From assembly GCA_003447235.1 (NCBI GenBank), contig DLZV01000004.1, forward strand, positions 84,046-116,874: a stretch of 32,829 nt of DNA. The letters are read 5' to 3'. A program made the position numbers and the translations under genes. Shown piece after piece: positions 1-8,917 of this stretch (within the stretch, counting starts at the first letter, position 1; every line of letters begins with the position of its first letter). The notes beneath the pieces were generated by a model. The model saw only the letters and a list, made by a program, of their open reading frames with translations, was not told the origin of the DNA and ran no database searches. Origin of the DNA: Prevotella sp. Lineage in GTDB: Bacteria > Bacteroidota > Bacteroidia > Bacteroidales > Bacteroidaceae.

Positions 1-82
1 TTATTCTAATGGGTGCAAGTCCCTAACAAGCCCTAATAGCGGGAATTGTATAGCCAATAGCAAGGGTGTCCACTGTGAGGTG
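1..82 (+). mobile_element. Possible remnant of group II intron 5' region
   Basis: The first 80 or so bases contain GGGTGCAAGTCCC, a CAAGCCC..GCGGG stretch and GCAAGGGTGTCC followed by GTGAGGTG. From memory these resemble the conserved 5' (domain I) part of bacterial group II introns that carry a reverse transcriptase. The expected continuation (a GAATCTGAAGGAAGC-like run, then the reverse transcriptase gene) is absent; the sequence instead passes into a protein-like reading frame. If this is an intron it is a short 5' stub joined to foreign sequence near position 80. The call rests on remembered sequence similarity only and the element may extend left of the window. Confidence 0.35.
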
Positions 83-247
83 ATAGAAACCAATGGTCTC
101 ATTACCCTCTCTGATTATGCCTGCATCAACAATCTGAGCCGCACCGCCGCCTCCCTGGAGCTGAAGGAAATCACCGCCGACCGAACCTCGCCGATAGATT
201 CGAAGGGCAGCGGCAGCCACAAGGCTTGGGTGAAGAGAAAAGAGTAG
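2..247 (+). pseudogene. 3' end of a winged-helix-like protein gene, partial
   Basis: A frame open from the window edge ends at TAG 245-247. Its last 50 or so residues look like real protein: NGLITLSDYACINNLSRTAA, then LKEITADRTSPIDSKGSGSH and KAWVKRKE. The spacing fits a winged helix-turn-helix (helix, recognition helix with LSRTAA, short wing ending GSGSHKAW), as found at the C-terminus of Bacteroidales Fic-like or regulatory proteins. Codon use is GC-rich in the third position over this part only; the upstream 80 bases of the same frame overlap the possible intron remnant and look non-coding. It is therefore best read as a gene tail fused to other DNA. Its function is unknown. A reverse-strand frame over the same bases is a shadow. 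Confidence 0.35.
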
Positions 248-362
248 ATTAAAATGAGTTTTTATACTACCTCAAATCCGCAACTAAACCCTTCAACGTC
301 CTTCTTGCGTGTACATGTCCTCTCATTACTGAATTAGCAGATAAATTGAGGCTGAAAATACC

Positions 363-422
363 TATTTTTGCAAAAAAAATCAGCTCACAAGGAATAACTT
401 TAGAAAAATAATGGTATATTTG
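363..422 (+). promoter_or_regulatory. Two candidate promoters upstream of the McrBC pair
   Basis: TATTTTTG at 363-370 and TATATTTG at 415-422 both fit the Bacteroidetes -7 element TAnnTTTG. The second lies 58 bases before the first start codon and is the better placed. No perfect TTG lies 19-21 bases upstream; TTTAG at 399-403 is too close. The stretch 248-479 holds no gene that I can support. Confidence 0.5.
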
Positions 423-479
423 CAGTGCTATTCTAAACAAGCAGCAGTCATCTGTTATTAACAGGAATCTATAGCAAAT

Positions 480-2717
480 TTGAATGCAATGAAGGAAATA
501 TTCATCTATGTCGATGATGAAGGCTATTTCACATGCAACACCGGCATTACGGTGGACATGTGGAAAACCTTTCTGCGTGACGGCAAGCTAATGACTCCCG
601 ACCGCATCGACATGTTGGTCAAGTTCTACAATGAGCCTGACCACAAGTCCACCAGCCGCACTTTAGCAGAAAAGTACGACAATGAGACCGTATCTGCCCC
701 TCAGAAGTACAACTCCCACAATACCCATTTAGGCCAAGCACTTTGCAAACAACTCGATATGGTTGTAAAGCGCCCCAATAACGAAGGAGACTGTTCTTGG
801 ATTATCGCCATGATGGGCAAAGAACTTGGGAACAACTATTTCGAGTGGAAGTTGCGCCCTGAGTTAGTGCAAGCAATGGAAGAATTAACCGTGCCTTGCG
901 CTGACCTTGGTTCGTTTATTAACACCACCAATAATGCATTAGGCGAGTTCGTTAATACCTTTCGTGATACTCGAAAAAATTTAGCCTTATTACGCCGTGC
1001 ATCCCGACGAGGCATTCTTTTCAAATATAATGATGACAGTAGGGATTGGGCTATTAACGAAGGAGGTGGCACAGAAATTCAGTACCACATTTTCCTGCGT
1101 GGAAAGCAAATCGGTTATGGATTAGGTTTCAACACCCAACATGTGCCCTTTGCCAATGGTAAGACCCCGGTAGGTTATATGCAACCCTACGTAGATGCCT
1201 ATTTCAAAATCAAGGACACCTATCCGACAACCCTATTGAAAGCAAGCGGATTCGATTGGATTGAAGGAAGCGAAGACGATCTCCATCATTTAGAGCACAA
1301 CTCCTGTTATCTGTTGGCTCGTACCATCGATATAGATAATGGCCAAATCAAATGGGTGGACTTCCAAACCATGTTGTCCTACCTGAAAGGCCCCATATTC
1401 CGAATGTACAAAGACATTTTCAAGAACAAACAAAAATACGAAGGAGGAAAGATACAAGCTATGGAAACAATAGAACCACTATATAAGTTGCTACGTCACA
1501 AGAAGAATATCATTCTTCAAGGCGCACCAGGAACAGGTAAGACATACGCCACCGCATCGATTGCTGTCCGTATGTGTAACAAAGACTTTAATGACTTTGC
1601 CAACCATGACAAGGTGATGGCTGAATATGAGCGTTTGCGTGAAGAAGGTCAAATCGCCTTTTGCACCTTCCATCAATCCATGGACTATGAAGACTTTGTG
1701 GAAGGACTCAAGCCCGAGGTAAAAGGTGAAGGTGTGGAATACAAAGTGGAGAACGGCATCTTCAAGTCCATCTGTGAGAAAGCCCAAACCAACGACGATT
1801 CAGACATCATCAAGTGCATCGACAAGTACTTGCAGTCGGTCAAAGGCTATGCCAATCGTAAGACCATACCTTCGTTGACCGGCAAATCAGCTTTGTTGGT
1901 ATGGTGGAAAGAAGGCAACGACACGATAAGCATCCGAAGTGTACTCTCGAAGTCCGAAAAGGGAGATGAGTATTCACCCTCACCGCTCAACATTGAAAAG
2001 GTCAAGATGCAAGCCATTGGTGAAGGTGTGGAAAACAACTGGCAGCACTATGCCCAAGCATTCATCAACGCTGTGAAGAAAGAGTATCAGCTGGAGAAGC
2101 AAGTGTCAAACAAGCCCTTCGTTCTCATTATAGATGAGATAAACCGTGGCAATGTTTCCAAAATCTTCGGTGAACTTATCACCTTGCTGGAAGCTGACAA
2201 ACGAACAGGTGAAGGCAATCACACCATCAGCTTAAAACTCCCTTATTCAAAGGATGACTTCACTGTGCCCTCCAATCTGTATATCATCGGTACGATGAAT
2301 ACCACAGACCGTTCTACAGGCTCTATCGACTATGCGGTAAGACGACGCTTCGCCTTTGTAACGCTTGAACCCAGTGCCGATGTAATAAAGAATTGGTGCG
2401 AGGCGAATGCCATTGCCGATGATGTAAAGGATGCATCCTTGGCGTTATTCACTGAAATCAACGGCACATCTGCCGAGGACAAGCAATCCTTCATTGCCAG
2501 CCATAAAGCCGCTGACTTTGAGTTAGAAGATTTGATGGTTGGTCATAGCTATTTCATGGCCAAGGACATGGAGACCTTGAAATTCAAGATGAAGTACGAG
2601 GTCGTTCCCTTGATAAAGGAATACCAGAAAGACGGTATTTTGAAGTCCGTCAAAGGCGATAAAGCCTATTTTGAGAAATGGATGAACGCTGAATGTAACC
2701 ATCAAGCTGACCAGTAA
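480..2717 (+). CDS. mcrB: McrB-like AAA+ GTPase of type IV restriction system
   Basis: This is the motor subunit of a modified-DNA-specific restriction system; McrB rings hydrolyse GTP, translocate DNA and activate the McrC nuclease. The C-terminal half carries the McrB-type AAA+ core: Walker A GAPGTGKT at residues 348-355, Walker B with D552-E553 followed by the typical INRGNVSKIFGEL, and the nucleotide-specificity motif MNTTDRS at about 606-612 followed by the arginine-rich RRRF. The N-terminal 330 residues are family-specific: a first part (about 25-140) with a YNEPDH stretch and a possible DNA-reading fold, and a second part (about 190-315) with QYHIFLRGKQIGYGLGF. These should recognise the modified base, which cannot be read from sequence. 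The frame opens with TTG at 480; ATG at 489 gives 742 residues and is equally possible. The stop overlaps the next start by one base (TAATG), so the pair is translationally coupled. Confidence 0.9.
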   Translation: MNAMKEIFIYVDDEGYFTCNTGITVDMWKTFLRDGKLMTPDRIDMLVKFYNEPDHKSTSRTLAEKYDNETVSAPQKYNSHNTHLGQALCKQLDMVVKRPNNEGDCSWIIAMMGKELGNNYFEWKLRPELVQAMEELTVPCADLGSFINTTNNALGEFVNTFRDTRKNLALLRRASRRGILFKYNDDSRDWAINEGGGTEIQYHIFLRGKQIGYGLGFNTQHVPFANGKTPVGYMQPYVDAYFKIKDTYPTTLLKASGFDWIEGSEDDLHHLEHNSCYLLARTIDIDNGQIKWVDFQTMLSYLKGPIFRMYKDIFKNKQKYEGGKIQAMETIEPLYKLLRHKKNIILQGAPGTGKTYATASIAVRMCNKDFNDFANHDKVMAEYERLREEGQIAFCTFHQSMDYEDFVEGLKPEVKGEGVEYKVENGIFKSICEKAQTNDDSDIIKCIDKYLQSVKGYANRKTIPSLTGKSALLVWWKEGNDTISIRSVLSKSEKGDEYSPSPLNIEKVKMQAIGEGVENNWQHYAQAFINAVKKEYQLEKQVSNKPFVLIIDEINRGNVSKIFGELITLLEADKRTGEGNHTISLKLPYSKDDFTVPSNLYIIGTMNTTDRSTGSIDYAVRRRFAFVTLEPSADVIKNWCEANAIADDVKDASLALFTEINGTSAEDKQSFIASHKAADFELEDLMVGHSYFMAKDMETLKFKMKYEVVPLIKEYQKDGILKSVKGDKAYFEKWMNAECNHQADQ

Positions 2718-4009
2718 TGCGCGAACACGAAAAGATACCATACGATTCCTTTGCCCAACAAGCCTATTGGGGTGAAGGAATGCGTCTTCCAGACCAAAGC
2801 AAAGGTCTGGACAGATGGTTCTTTCAGTGGCAGTGGCGCAATACCATGAGGGCAGAAGATGAAATCGACTCTGACGAGCCCGTCATCACCGATTCCGGCT
2901 ATTACGCCTCCTACGTCATTGGAGCGCAATGGTTCGACGAAGAGAAAACCATGCCCCTTGTCGTAACCACCAAGTATGGTTGTGACCGCATCGACTTCCT
3001 GAAGATGTTCAGCGTCTGCTTCAACAGTGGCATCGAGGCTAAAGAGTTCTCAAAAATCTATGCCGTTGATATGGAGCAGCCACGCATCAAAGCCCCCGAG
3101 CTAAAGAGCGTGCTCAGTCCCCTCATTGTCGCCCATTTCCTCTCCATCGTGAAGGAAATCGTCAAGCGAGGACTGAAAAAAGGCTATGTCCAACGAGAGG
3201 ACAACCTCAAAAAGGTCAAAGGCCGTATTGCCATCTTCCGCAATGAACGCATCAACATTCAGAAGAAACGATACGATAAGGTCTTCTGCCAATACCAGGA
3301 GTATTCGGAGGACACCGTTGAGAACCGACTGATAAAGAAAGCCCTGCTGTTCTCCCAGCAGATATTGCAAGTCGCCGGTCTTTCTCCCAGTTTGCTCCCC
3401 CTGCAGCACACCGTCCATGAATGCCTATCAGCCTTTGCCAATGTCAATGACCAGATAGAAGTATGGGAGGTGAAAGCCATTAAACATCATAAGATATTCA
3501 AAGAATACGACGATGCCATCAAGCTCGCACAGATGATACTCCATCGGTATGACTACAACATCACCAATATCACCACTGCCGAGGAAGAGGAGTGCCCCGT
3601 CTTTTGGATTGATATGGCCATGCTCTATGAGCACTATGTGTTGGGACTGTTACGAGAGGCATACGGAAACTTGATACACTATCAGGTACGAGGCCACACC
3701 GGCTATCCCGACTTCGTGTGCTATTCACCGCAGGTTGTATTGGACACCAAGTATATTCCACGCTTCAACCAAGGAAGTATTGACACCGATATAGTTAGAC
3801 AGCTGAGTGGCTATAGCCGTGATAAATGGATATTCCCCACCCAGCCCGATGTCCACATCCCTTGTGTCATTATCTACCCAATAGAAGGGGAGGAGGAGAA
3901 CCCTTTCAAGGACAAACCCTTGGAGGATTTTCTCAAGAAAGACGACCGCCACCTTTGGAACTTCCATCGGATAGCCGTCCCTTTGCCCATGTTGAACGAA
4001 AACCAATAA
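2717..4009 (+). CDS. mcrC: McrC-like PD-(D/E)XK nuclease subunit
   Basis: This 430-residue protein is the nuclease partner of the upstream McrB. The N-terminal half contains the usual McrC pattern for contacting the McrB ring (LKKVKGRI and NRLIKKAL segments around 155-205). The C-terminal half has the PD-(D/E)XK active site: GYPDF with D332, then LDTKY with D343 and K345, and a following QLSGYSRD helix. The start ATG overlaps the McrB stop by one base, which fixes it. Both subunits look intact, so this system should work: it would cut incoming DNA that carries modified bases. Base composition is intermediate between the AT-rich genes downstream and the GC-rich core, suggesting a separate acquisition from the Gabija and restriction-modification block. 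A LlaJI-type McrBC arrangement is an alternative family name for the same architecture. Confidence 0.88.
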   Translation: MREHEKIPYDSFAQQAYWGEGMRLPDQSKGLDRWFFQWQWRNTMRAEDEIDSDEPVITDSGYYASYVIGAQWFDEEKTMPLVVTTKYGCDRIDFLKMFSVCFNSGIEAKEFSKIYAVDMEQPRIKAPELKSVLSPLIVAHFLSIVKEIVKRGLKKGYVQREDNLKKVKGRIAIFRNERINIQKKRYDKVFCQYQEYSEDTVENRLIKKALLFSQQILQVAGLSPSLLPLQHTVHECLSAFANVNDQIEVWEVKAIKHHKIFKEYDDAIKLAQMILHRYDYNITNITTAEEEECPVFWIDMAMLYEHYVLGLLREAYGNLIHYQVRGHTGYPDFVCYSPQVVLDTKYIPRFNQGSIDTDIVRQLSGYSRDKWIFPTQPDVHIPCVIIYPIEGEEENPFKDKPLEDFLKKDDRHLWNFHRIAVPLPMLNENQ

Positions 4010-4013
4010 CGCC

Positions 4014-4284
4014 ATGCCCGAGCAACCCATCATACCCACCACTGCCAATTTCTTCAAGCCCTCAGAGATTATCGGCATCCTTCGCAATCACTTGACCACC
4101 CGGTCAGGTGAACCAGAAGGTCGTGCGTCTTCGAGGCATCTACTTCAAAGGCACCTACATCAACCAGTACTACCATACCGCTACGGATAGGCTTGTTGAT
4201 GAAAGCACCAGCGACGAGCTCACCCTCTCCAGTCAATTTGTCCATTTGTTCATCCTTTTTACAGGTGAACGGACGTCAAAATGA
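4014..4284 (+). pseudogene. Frameshifted OB-fold fragment, exonuclease VII large-subunit-like
   Basis: Four bases after mcrC a frame starts with MPEQPIIPTTANFFKPSEII and runs to about 4,100; the frame one base later then continues with VVRLRGIYFKG, YINQYYHTATDRLVDESTSD and ELTLSSQF before TGA at 4282-4284. The joined protein resembles the N-terminal OB-fold of Bacteroidetes exodeoxyribonuclease VII large-subunit-like proteins (FxPSEIL, then a V-x-LRGIY strand, then LxDExTSDELTL). One base inserted, or two lost, around 4,095-4,110 explains the break. After the TGA the same frame stays open to 4461, so a small internal decay may separate this from the next small reading frame. The catalytic C-terminal part of such an enzyme is missing. 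The family assignment is from memory and tentative. Confidence 0.5.
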
Positions 4285-4368
4285 TGCATTTTCATGCTTC
4301 ACTGGTGCCTTGGGGCACCTCCGGAGACTGAATGGGTATGGGGCGGATTATGCAACAAGGAGGTCATC

Positions 4369-4461
4369 ATGGATGAAAAGAGAGAGGAGCGTTACCATGA
4401 GTTGGATTCGTTGATTCATTCGGATTCGTTTTCCAAGACATATTGTGGTTTGAAGTATTGA
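4369..4461 (+). CDS. Small reading frame with strong ribosome-binding site
   Basis: Thirty codons starting MDEKREERYHELDSL and ending before TGA 4459-4461. It is preceded by AAGGAGG five bases before the ATG, an unusually strong Shine-Dalgarno for this genome. It lies in the same frame as the second half of the broken exonuclease VII-like fragment upstream, so it may be either a surviving piece of that gene or an independently translated small protein. It is very polar, with no membrane segment or signal peptide. I do not recognise it and cannot assign a function. Confidence 0.3.
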   Translation: MDEKREERYHELDSLIHSDSFSKTYCGLKY

Positions 4462-4474
4462 TACCTCTATAGAA

Positions 4475-4523
4475 AACAAGACGATTGAATTTTCCGGTGA
4501 TTCGGTAAAAAAATCGTCTTGTT
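4475..4523. terminator. Long inverted repeat between convergent genes
   Basis: AACAAGACGATT at 4475-4486 is matched perfectly by AATCGTCTTGTT at 4512-4523; the 25-base loop itself can pair further (TTTTCCGG against the CGGTAAAA side). It sits between the plus-strand McrBC block and the minus-strand gajB end, so it most likely works as a two-way terminator, although there is no long T-run directly after either arm. Confidence 0.55.
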
Positions 4524-4562
4524 AGTTAGTATTGATATAATTAATTGTATTTCTCTATTACA

Positions 4563-5995
4563 TTATTGAAACTTCAAAGTTGAAGTTTTTGAAAAAACAT
4601 ACAGGTTCTTGCATGCGCGTGAAATTGCTACATAGAAGTTATTACAATCTTTATATTTATGCGCATCTAATATAATAACATCATCAAACTCTAATCCTTT
4701 TGTTAGCCATGTATTACCTATACATTTTCCATTTACTTTTCTACCAACTATACGTATCTTGTTCTTGTACGTTTTCATACGCTCTAAGCAAGATGATTCC
4801 CTATAATCATGTAGGACTTTCTTTATAGCATTCAATAATGCAGGTCTTTTATATTTCCATTTTAATTTTGTATGAGCATAATCAATTATCTGATATAACG
4901 CATCAAAACTTTTGATTGTACAAAATTTTCATACATTATCTTTATGGTGTTGCACTTTTCTTTTTCAGTCCGTTTGTGTTTAACACCTTTGGAAGAAAAC
5001 CATTCAGTAACATCTCCTTTGTTGAAAGAGATTGCTTCTAACAATTTTATAAGCAAATCCCCCGTTATTTTTCTCCCTTCACATCTGAGGGAGTCTATTG
5101 TTTGAGCGCATTTGTAGAAATCCTTATCATCTATGGCTTCCAGCAATTCAAAGTCGTGATTGAAATCGAATCTTTGGCGGCATTTTGCTCGATAAGTTAT
5201 CCCACATTCAACAATAGGAGGAAATAGTATAAGTAAACTATCAGACTTTAATTTCGAAAGAGTATTACCTAATGTAGGCCAAAAATTCTGCTCCTCTGTG
5301 GAGTGTTTGTCAAAGAATACGCCTTTGAATTCATTTGAATCATCTAATTCTATTGCGGAATTATTTAATAAAAGTTTACGCATTTTTATTACGCTTTTTC
5401 CTAAGTCTTTATTGCCACAATTATTCCATCGCCATGGGATGGAAAGAAAATTGTATTCCTTAAAATTGTTCAAATGTTTAGAAAAATCTATAGGCTCATC
5501 ATTAAAACGAATTATAGCCTGTAGTGGGTCTCCAAGCAAATGTGTTGGTATAACAGACGATATTGTTTCAATTATTTTGTGTTGAATTATGGAGCAATCT
5601 TGATACTCATCTACAAAAATTACGGAATAAGTTCTTTTTATGATGTTGAGTACTCCATTTAATGAAATAATACACAATACTTTCTCTTGAATATCATTAA
5701 AATAATTTTTATCCTCTTGATTTTCAGGTATCTTTTGTCCGTAGAACAATATTGCGATATGTTGTGCAAAGCCTGTTATTGTTGAAATGCTTACGTTTTT
5801 CAAAGATATACGTTCCTTAGACATCTTCTGTTTTATTGAAGCAATTCCTGCATGGGTATGAGTCAGAATGAGTATGTTCTTAGACATTTGAAGCCTAAGA
5901 ATACATTTTATCAACAGCGTGGTTTTCCCATGTCCAGCTGGTGCTATTAATAAAGATCTGTTATCTTTTAAATAATTGTTTATTTCGCTATCCAT
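4563..5995 (-). pseudogene. gajB: Gabija GajB UvrD-like helicase, frameshifted
   Basis: GajB is the superfamily 1 helicase partner of the GajA nuclease in the Gabija anti-phage system. The first frame (5995 to 4886, 369 residues) has Walker A APAGHGKTT at residues 18-26 and Walker B with FVDEYQD at about 125-131. The second frame (4835 to 4563 and upstream) has motif V TKGLEFDD and motif VI YVAISRA. They are out of register by one base near 4,910-4,913: reading AATCAAAAGTTTTG, one extra A in the A-run restores continuous protein (QSKSFDALYQIIDYAHTK). The joined gene would code for about 477 residues, close to the 494 of the reference GajB. The start overlaps the end of gajA by 16 bases. As written the protein loses motifs V and VI and should be inactive unless the ribosome slips -1 at TCAAAAG or the base is a sequencing error. 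Confidence 0.8.
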
Positions 5996-7683
5996 TGTCT
6001 TAATTTGTTCATTTGTTTGTACAGGCTGCTGTTATTGTCGATTTTGTTATTATAAAAGCATTTCCATAACAAATCACCAACATATTCTGCTTTTTCTATG
6101 TTTTTGAACCATGCTGGATTATTTTTGGAACCTTTTGCCTTTTTCGCAATGCGCTCTCTCAACTCACTTGTGTCATTTTGAGGGTCTTCTAACATGTTTA
6201 CGTCTTTGAATCCTATAGAAGCATAGATATCTTTATCTTCATTTAGTTCATTCGCTAGCGCTACCAACTCATTAACATTTTCCCATTTTAGATCTTTGAA
6301 TAATTGTCCTTCAAAAGAACATCCATCATCCCATCTTATAATAGTTATCCCTAATTCAAGTGCTTGATTATGAAGTTTTTTCAATTTGTCATCTTTCAAA
6401 ACATCATTATCACTTATTACACAGACATCAAATCCTTTTTTATGCAAATCTATAGCACATTGATAGTGTTTTGTTCCTCCACCACAATCAGCAGCAACTA
6501 TCCCTTTTGAGGAAAATCCGTTTCCGTTCAAATTCAGTTGTTCATCTAATTTTCGTACGATACCAAGTTCTGTCTTTCCCTCGCAACAAATAATTCTCTT
6601 TGCAAAAAATACATGCGGTTGTTTCCTTAGTAGAGAAATATTTTCTTCATTAAACGAATAAGCAGTTTCATGATCAGGACTAATCATACAAAACTGTTTG
6701 CATGAAGCTTCACATACTACATGTGTAGAATGAGTACTTACGAACACTTGACCATTTGACGCATTCTTGAATAACCTAACGATATTTGTTACTCTATCAA
6801 ATTCTAATCCCTGTTCTATTTCATCAATGAGAACAATGCCACCTTGCTTAGTAAGTTCCATTTGTATTGCCATAGACAATAATCGTTTGGAACCATTGCC
6901 CATCAATCTAAAAGGTCTGTTATATTGGTGTATTGCAACATTTCTTAGTGTGTATGCATTCTCCTTGTAGTCCAGTAATGGTTTCAAAGAATCACCACTC
7001 AAACCAAATTTTGTCAAATTATTAGAAATTTCAGTCAATCCATTTTCAAGTTCGTCAAATTTAGATGCATCTTTACCTGCTTTAAAGGCTGCTCTAACAG
7101 TAGCAAGCATTTTCTGTTCGACCTCTTTTCGTTCTGTAAGTGTACAGTGAGCAATAGAATGTAGTGGGGAAGTTCGATGATAAGAAAATTGACTGTCTGC
7201 GGTATCTGCAACAAGAAAAGAATTGAATAATTCTCTGTCTTTTGAACAAAGTTCAATATTTTCAACATTTTCTCGTCCGCTTACAACATACCATTTTGGC
7301 TCCAATGTTGCATCTACCACAAGACGTAATGTTATTATTTGCTCATCGCCATCTTCCTCTTGCTCGATATTTGTTGAAATTTCACCAGATTTCCGTTTCA
7401 GCTTGTATGAAAATCCAATGCTATCCAAATCAAATAGTTCTTCTGGTAAATCTGCAATATCTGCTTCTATTTGGATAGGAGCCTCAATGTCTCCATTATA
7501 AAAGTCCCAATCAGAAAAAGAGTAATTCCATAATGGACTCAATAAGGCTTCAATAGCTTTTAACAAGGATGATTTGCCAGAATCACCCCTACCTATTAGA
7601 ACAATGAATCTTTCTTCAAAGTGTGCTGTAAAATCTTTGAAGCAACGATAATTTTTAATTCTGAGATTTATAATGCGAGACAT
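5980..7683 (-). CDS. gajA: Gabija GajA: OLD-family ATPase-TOPRIM endonuclease
   Basis: GajA is a sequence-specific DNA nicking enzyme held in check by nucleotides, which cuts once phage replication depletes the cell's nucleotide pool. The 567 residues match the roughly 580 usual for GajA. In order: ABC-type ATPase with Walker A GRGDSGKSS (31-39), signature-like GNGSKRLLS (262-270), Walker B VLIDEIEQG (284-292) and switch histidine in STHSTH (316-321); then TOPRIM with E368 in CCEGKTE and D425/D427 in ISDND. A UvrD-like helicase gene follows with a 16-base overlap, which is the diagnostic pairing for class 2 OLD proteins, that is Gabija. It starts 35 bases after the HNH gene, with no recognisable promoter between. 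All key residues seen are present, so this subunit looks functional. Confidence 0.88.
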   Translation of the reverse strand: MSRIINLRIKNYRCFKDFTAHFEERFIVLIGRGDSGKSSLLKAIEALLSPLWNYSFSDWDFYNGDIEAPIQIEADIADLPEELFDLDSIGFSYKLKRKSGEISTNIEQEEDGDEQIITLRLVVDATLEPKWYVVSGRENVENIELCSKDRELFNSFLVADTADSQFSYHRTSPLHSIAHCTLTERKEVEQKMLATVRAAFKAGKDASKFDELENGLTEISNNLTKFGLSGDSLKPLLDYKENAYTLRNVAIHQYNRPFRLMGNGSKRLLSMAIQMELTKQGGIVLIDEIEQGLEFDRVTNIVRLFKNASNGQVFVSTHSTHVVCEASCKQFCMISPDHETAYSFNEENISLLRKQPHVFFAKRIICCEGKTELGIVRKLDEQLNLNGNGFSSKGIVAADCGGGTKHYQCAIDLHKKGFDVCVISDNDVLKDDKLKKLHNQALELGITIIRWDDGCSFEGQLFKDLKWENVNELVALANELNEDKDIYASIGFKDVNMLEDPQNDTSELRERIAKKAKGSKNNPAWFKNIEKAEYVGDLLWKCFYNNKIDNNSSLYKQMNKLRQWIAK

Positions 7684-7718
7684 TGCTATAAAATCTATAT
7701 GTTTATAGGAAAGTACAA

Positions 7719-8917
7719 TTAAAACTCCAAATATTTATTCACAAGGAACTTTCGTATATCCACAAAAGAAATGGTTTCTTCTATGTGTTCGTCCAATCCT
7801 GTATTTACCACATAGATGAAAGATTCCTTGCGATAGAAGTTATTACCCTCATTGAGAGAGGCTTCTATCGTCTGAGATTTTGCCATGAGACAAGTCAACT
7901 GATAGTCTCTATCCACTACCTGTGTGTTGCCTTTTGGGTGCGCTTTTTGCCTGTGTTGGCTACTTGTCAACAATATCAAATTCTCGTAATATGAGGCAAT
8001 CATCGGGAACTGTGATTTAGGGAATATGTGGTGGACCTCGGTTGCTATACCTGTAGCCAATTCATCATGAACTTCACTTGTGTCTCCTTGCTGACGCTTG
8101 ACATTCTTAATCGCTTTATTAACCTGATAATCTATGTAGAAGTTTACATTTATATCATCAGTTTCATGTGCTTTGGCCTCATTTCGTGTCTTTGTTTTCT
8201 CTTTGCCTGTATATTCATCACGCAATTCACCTTATTATACATAAGGTCTCCCCAATTTTGCAGTTTACAGCTGCTCCCTGGTATCATTTCTGAATATGCA
8301 AATACATTCAGTACTTTGTGAAGCATTCGGGTTGTGTCTAGCTTTGACTTTGTAGGGGTGTTTGTACTAATGAAACGATGATACTTATCATACAAAGTGT
8401 TCTTAGCCGCTCTGATTTCACCTTTTGTGGCATTAGTGCAACTCTCTTTGTATTCTCTGAAGAAACGTTCAATACCGCTTGCTGAAACGACTTTACGAAA
8501 GAACACTTGTAGAAAGTTGAATGCATTCCTTTCACGAGAAGCAATGTACTCCAACATTTCCATATTATTTACACAGAATACCAAACGACGTTGTGAATCG
8601 TCAAGTTCAAGTACGTGGGCATAAGCCAAAAGTTTCAATGGTTGAGCCAGAACCTTGTCATATTCATTATGGGCAGACTCGTTGTCTGCATACGGCTTAT
8701 GAAACACAATTCTTGTATTTTCAATGAAGAATTGTGTCTTCCACAAATCGCTTACAGTGAATGCCTTTGTTGCACAGTCGGTGCTCAGAATGCAGTCTGC
8801 AATGAAGCAAACTACATCTGGGGTACACTTTTGGTCAACGAATCGACAGTTCTTGTTCTGTCTTATATCATAGTCGTTGTATTTGTCAAGATGCTCTTGT
8901 ATATCTTCTATTCTCAT
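7719..8917 (-). pseudogene. HNH restriction endonuclease, frameshifted
   Basis: This is the likely cutting partner of the adjacent methyltransferase. The first frame (8917 to 8150, 255 residues) has a long N-terminal region of no recognised domain; the second (8225 to 7719) holds the HNH motif EVHHIFPKSQF then NLILLT and QHRQKAHP, a beta-beta-alpha-metal fold. Reading AATAAGGTGAATTG around 8,226-8,239, one extra G at 8,230 restores continuous protein (MYNKGELRDEYTGKEKTK), giving about 399 residues. The start ATG overlaps the methyltransferase stop (ATGA), fixing the start and showing coupling. HNH-type enzymes such as Eco31I are known partners of fused m5C/m6A type IIS methyltransferases; Eco31I itself is longer. 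As written the nuclease domain is cut off and restriction should be lost. A sequencing error in a short G-run is the main alternative. Confidence 0.75.

Noticed and set aside
4885..8240. Programmed -1 frameshifting as the normal mode for gajB and the HNH gene
   Set aside because: Neither site has a canonical slippery heptamer with a clear downstream structure, and homologues as I know them are single frames; decay or sequence error is simpler.
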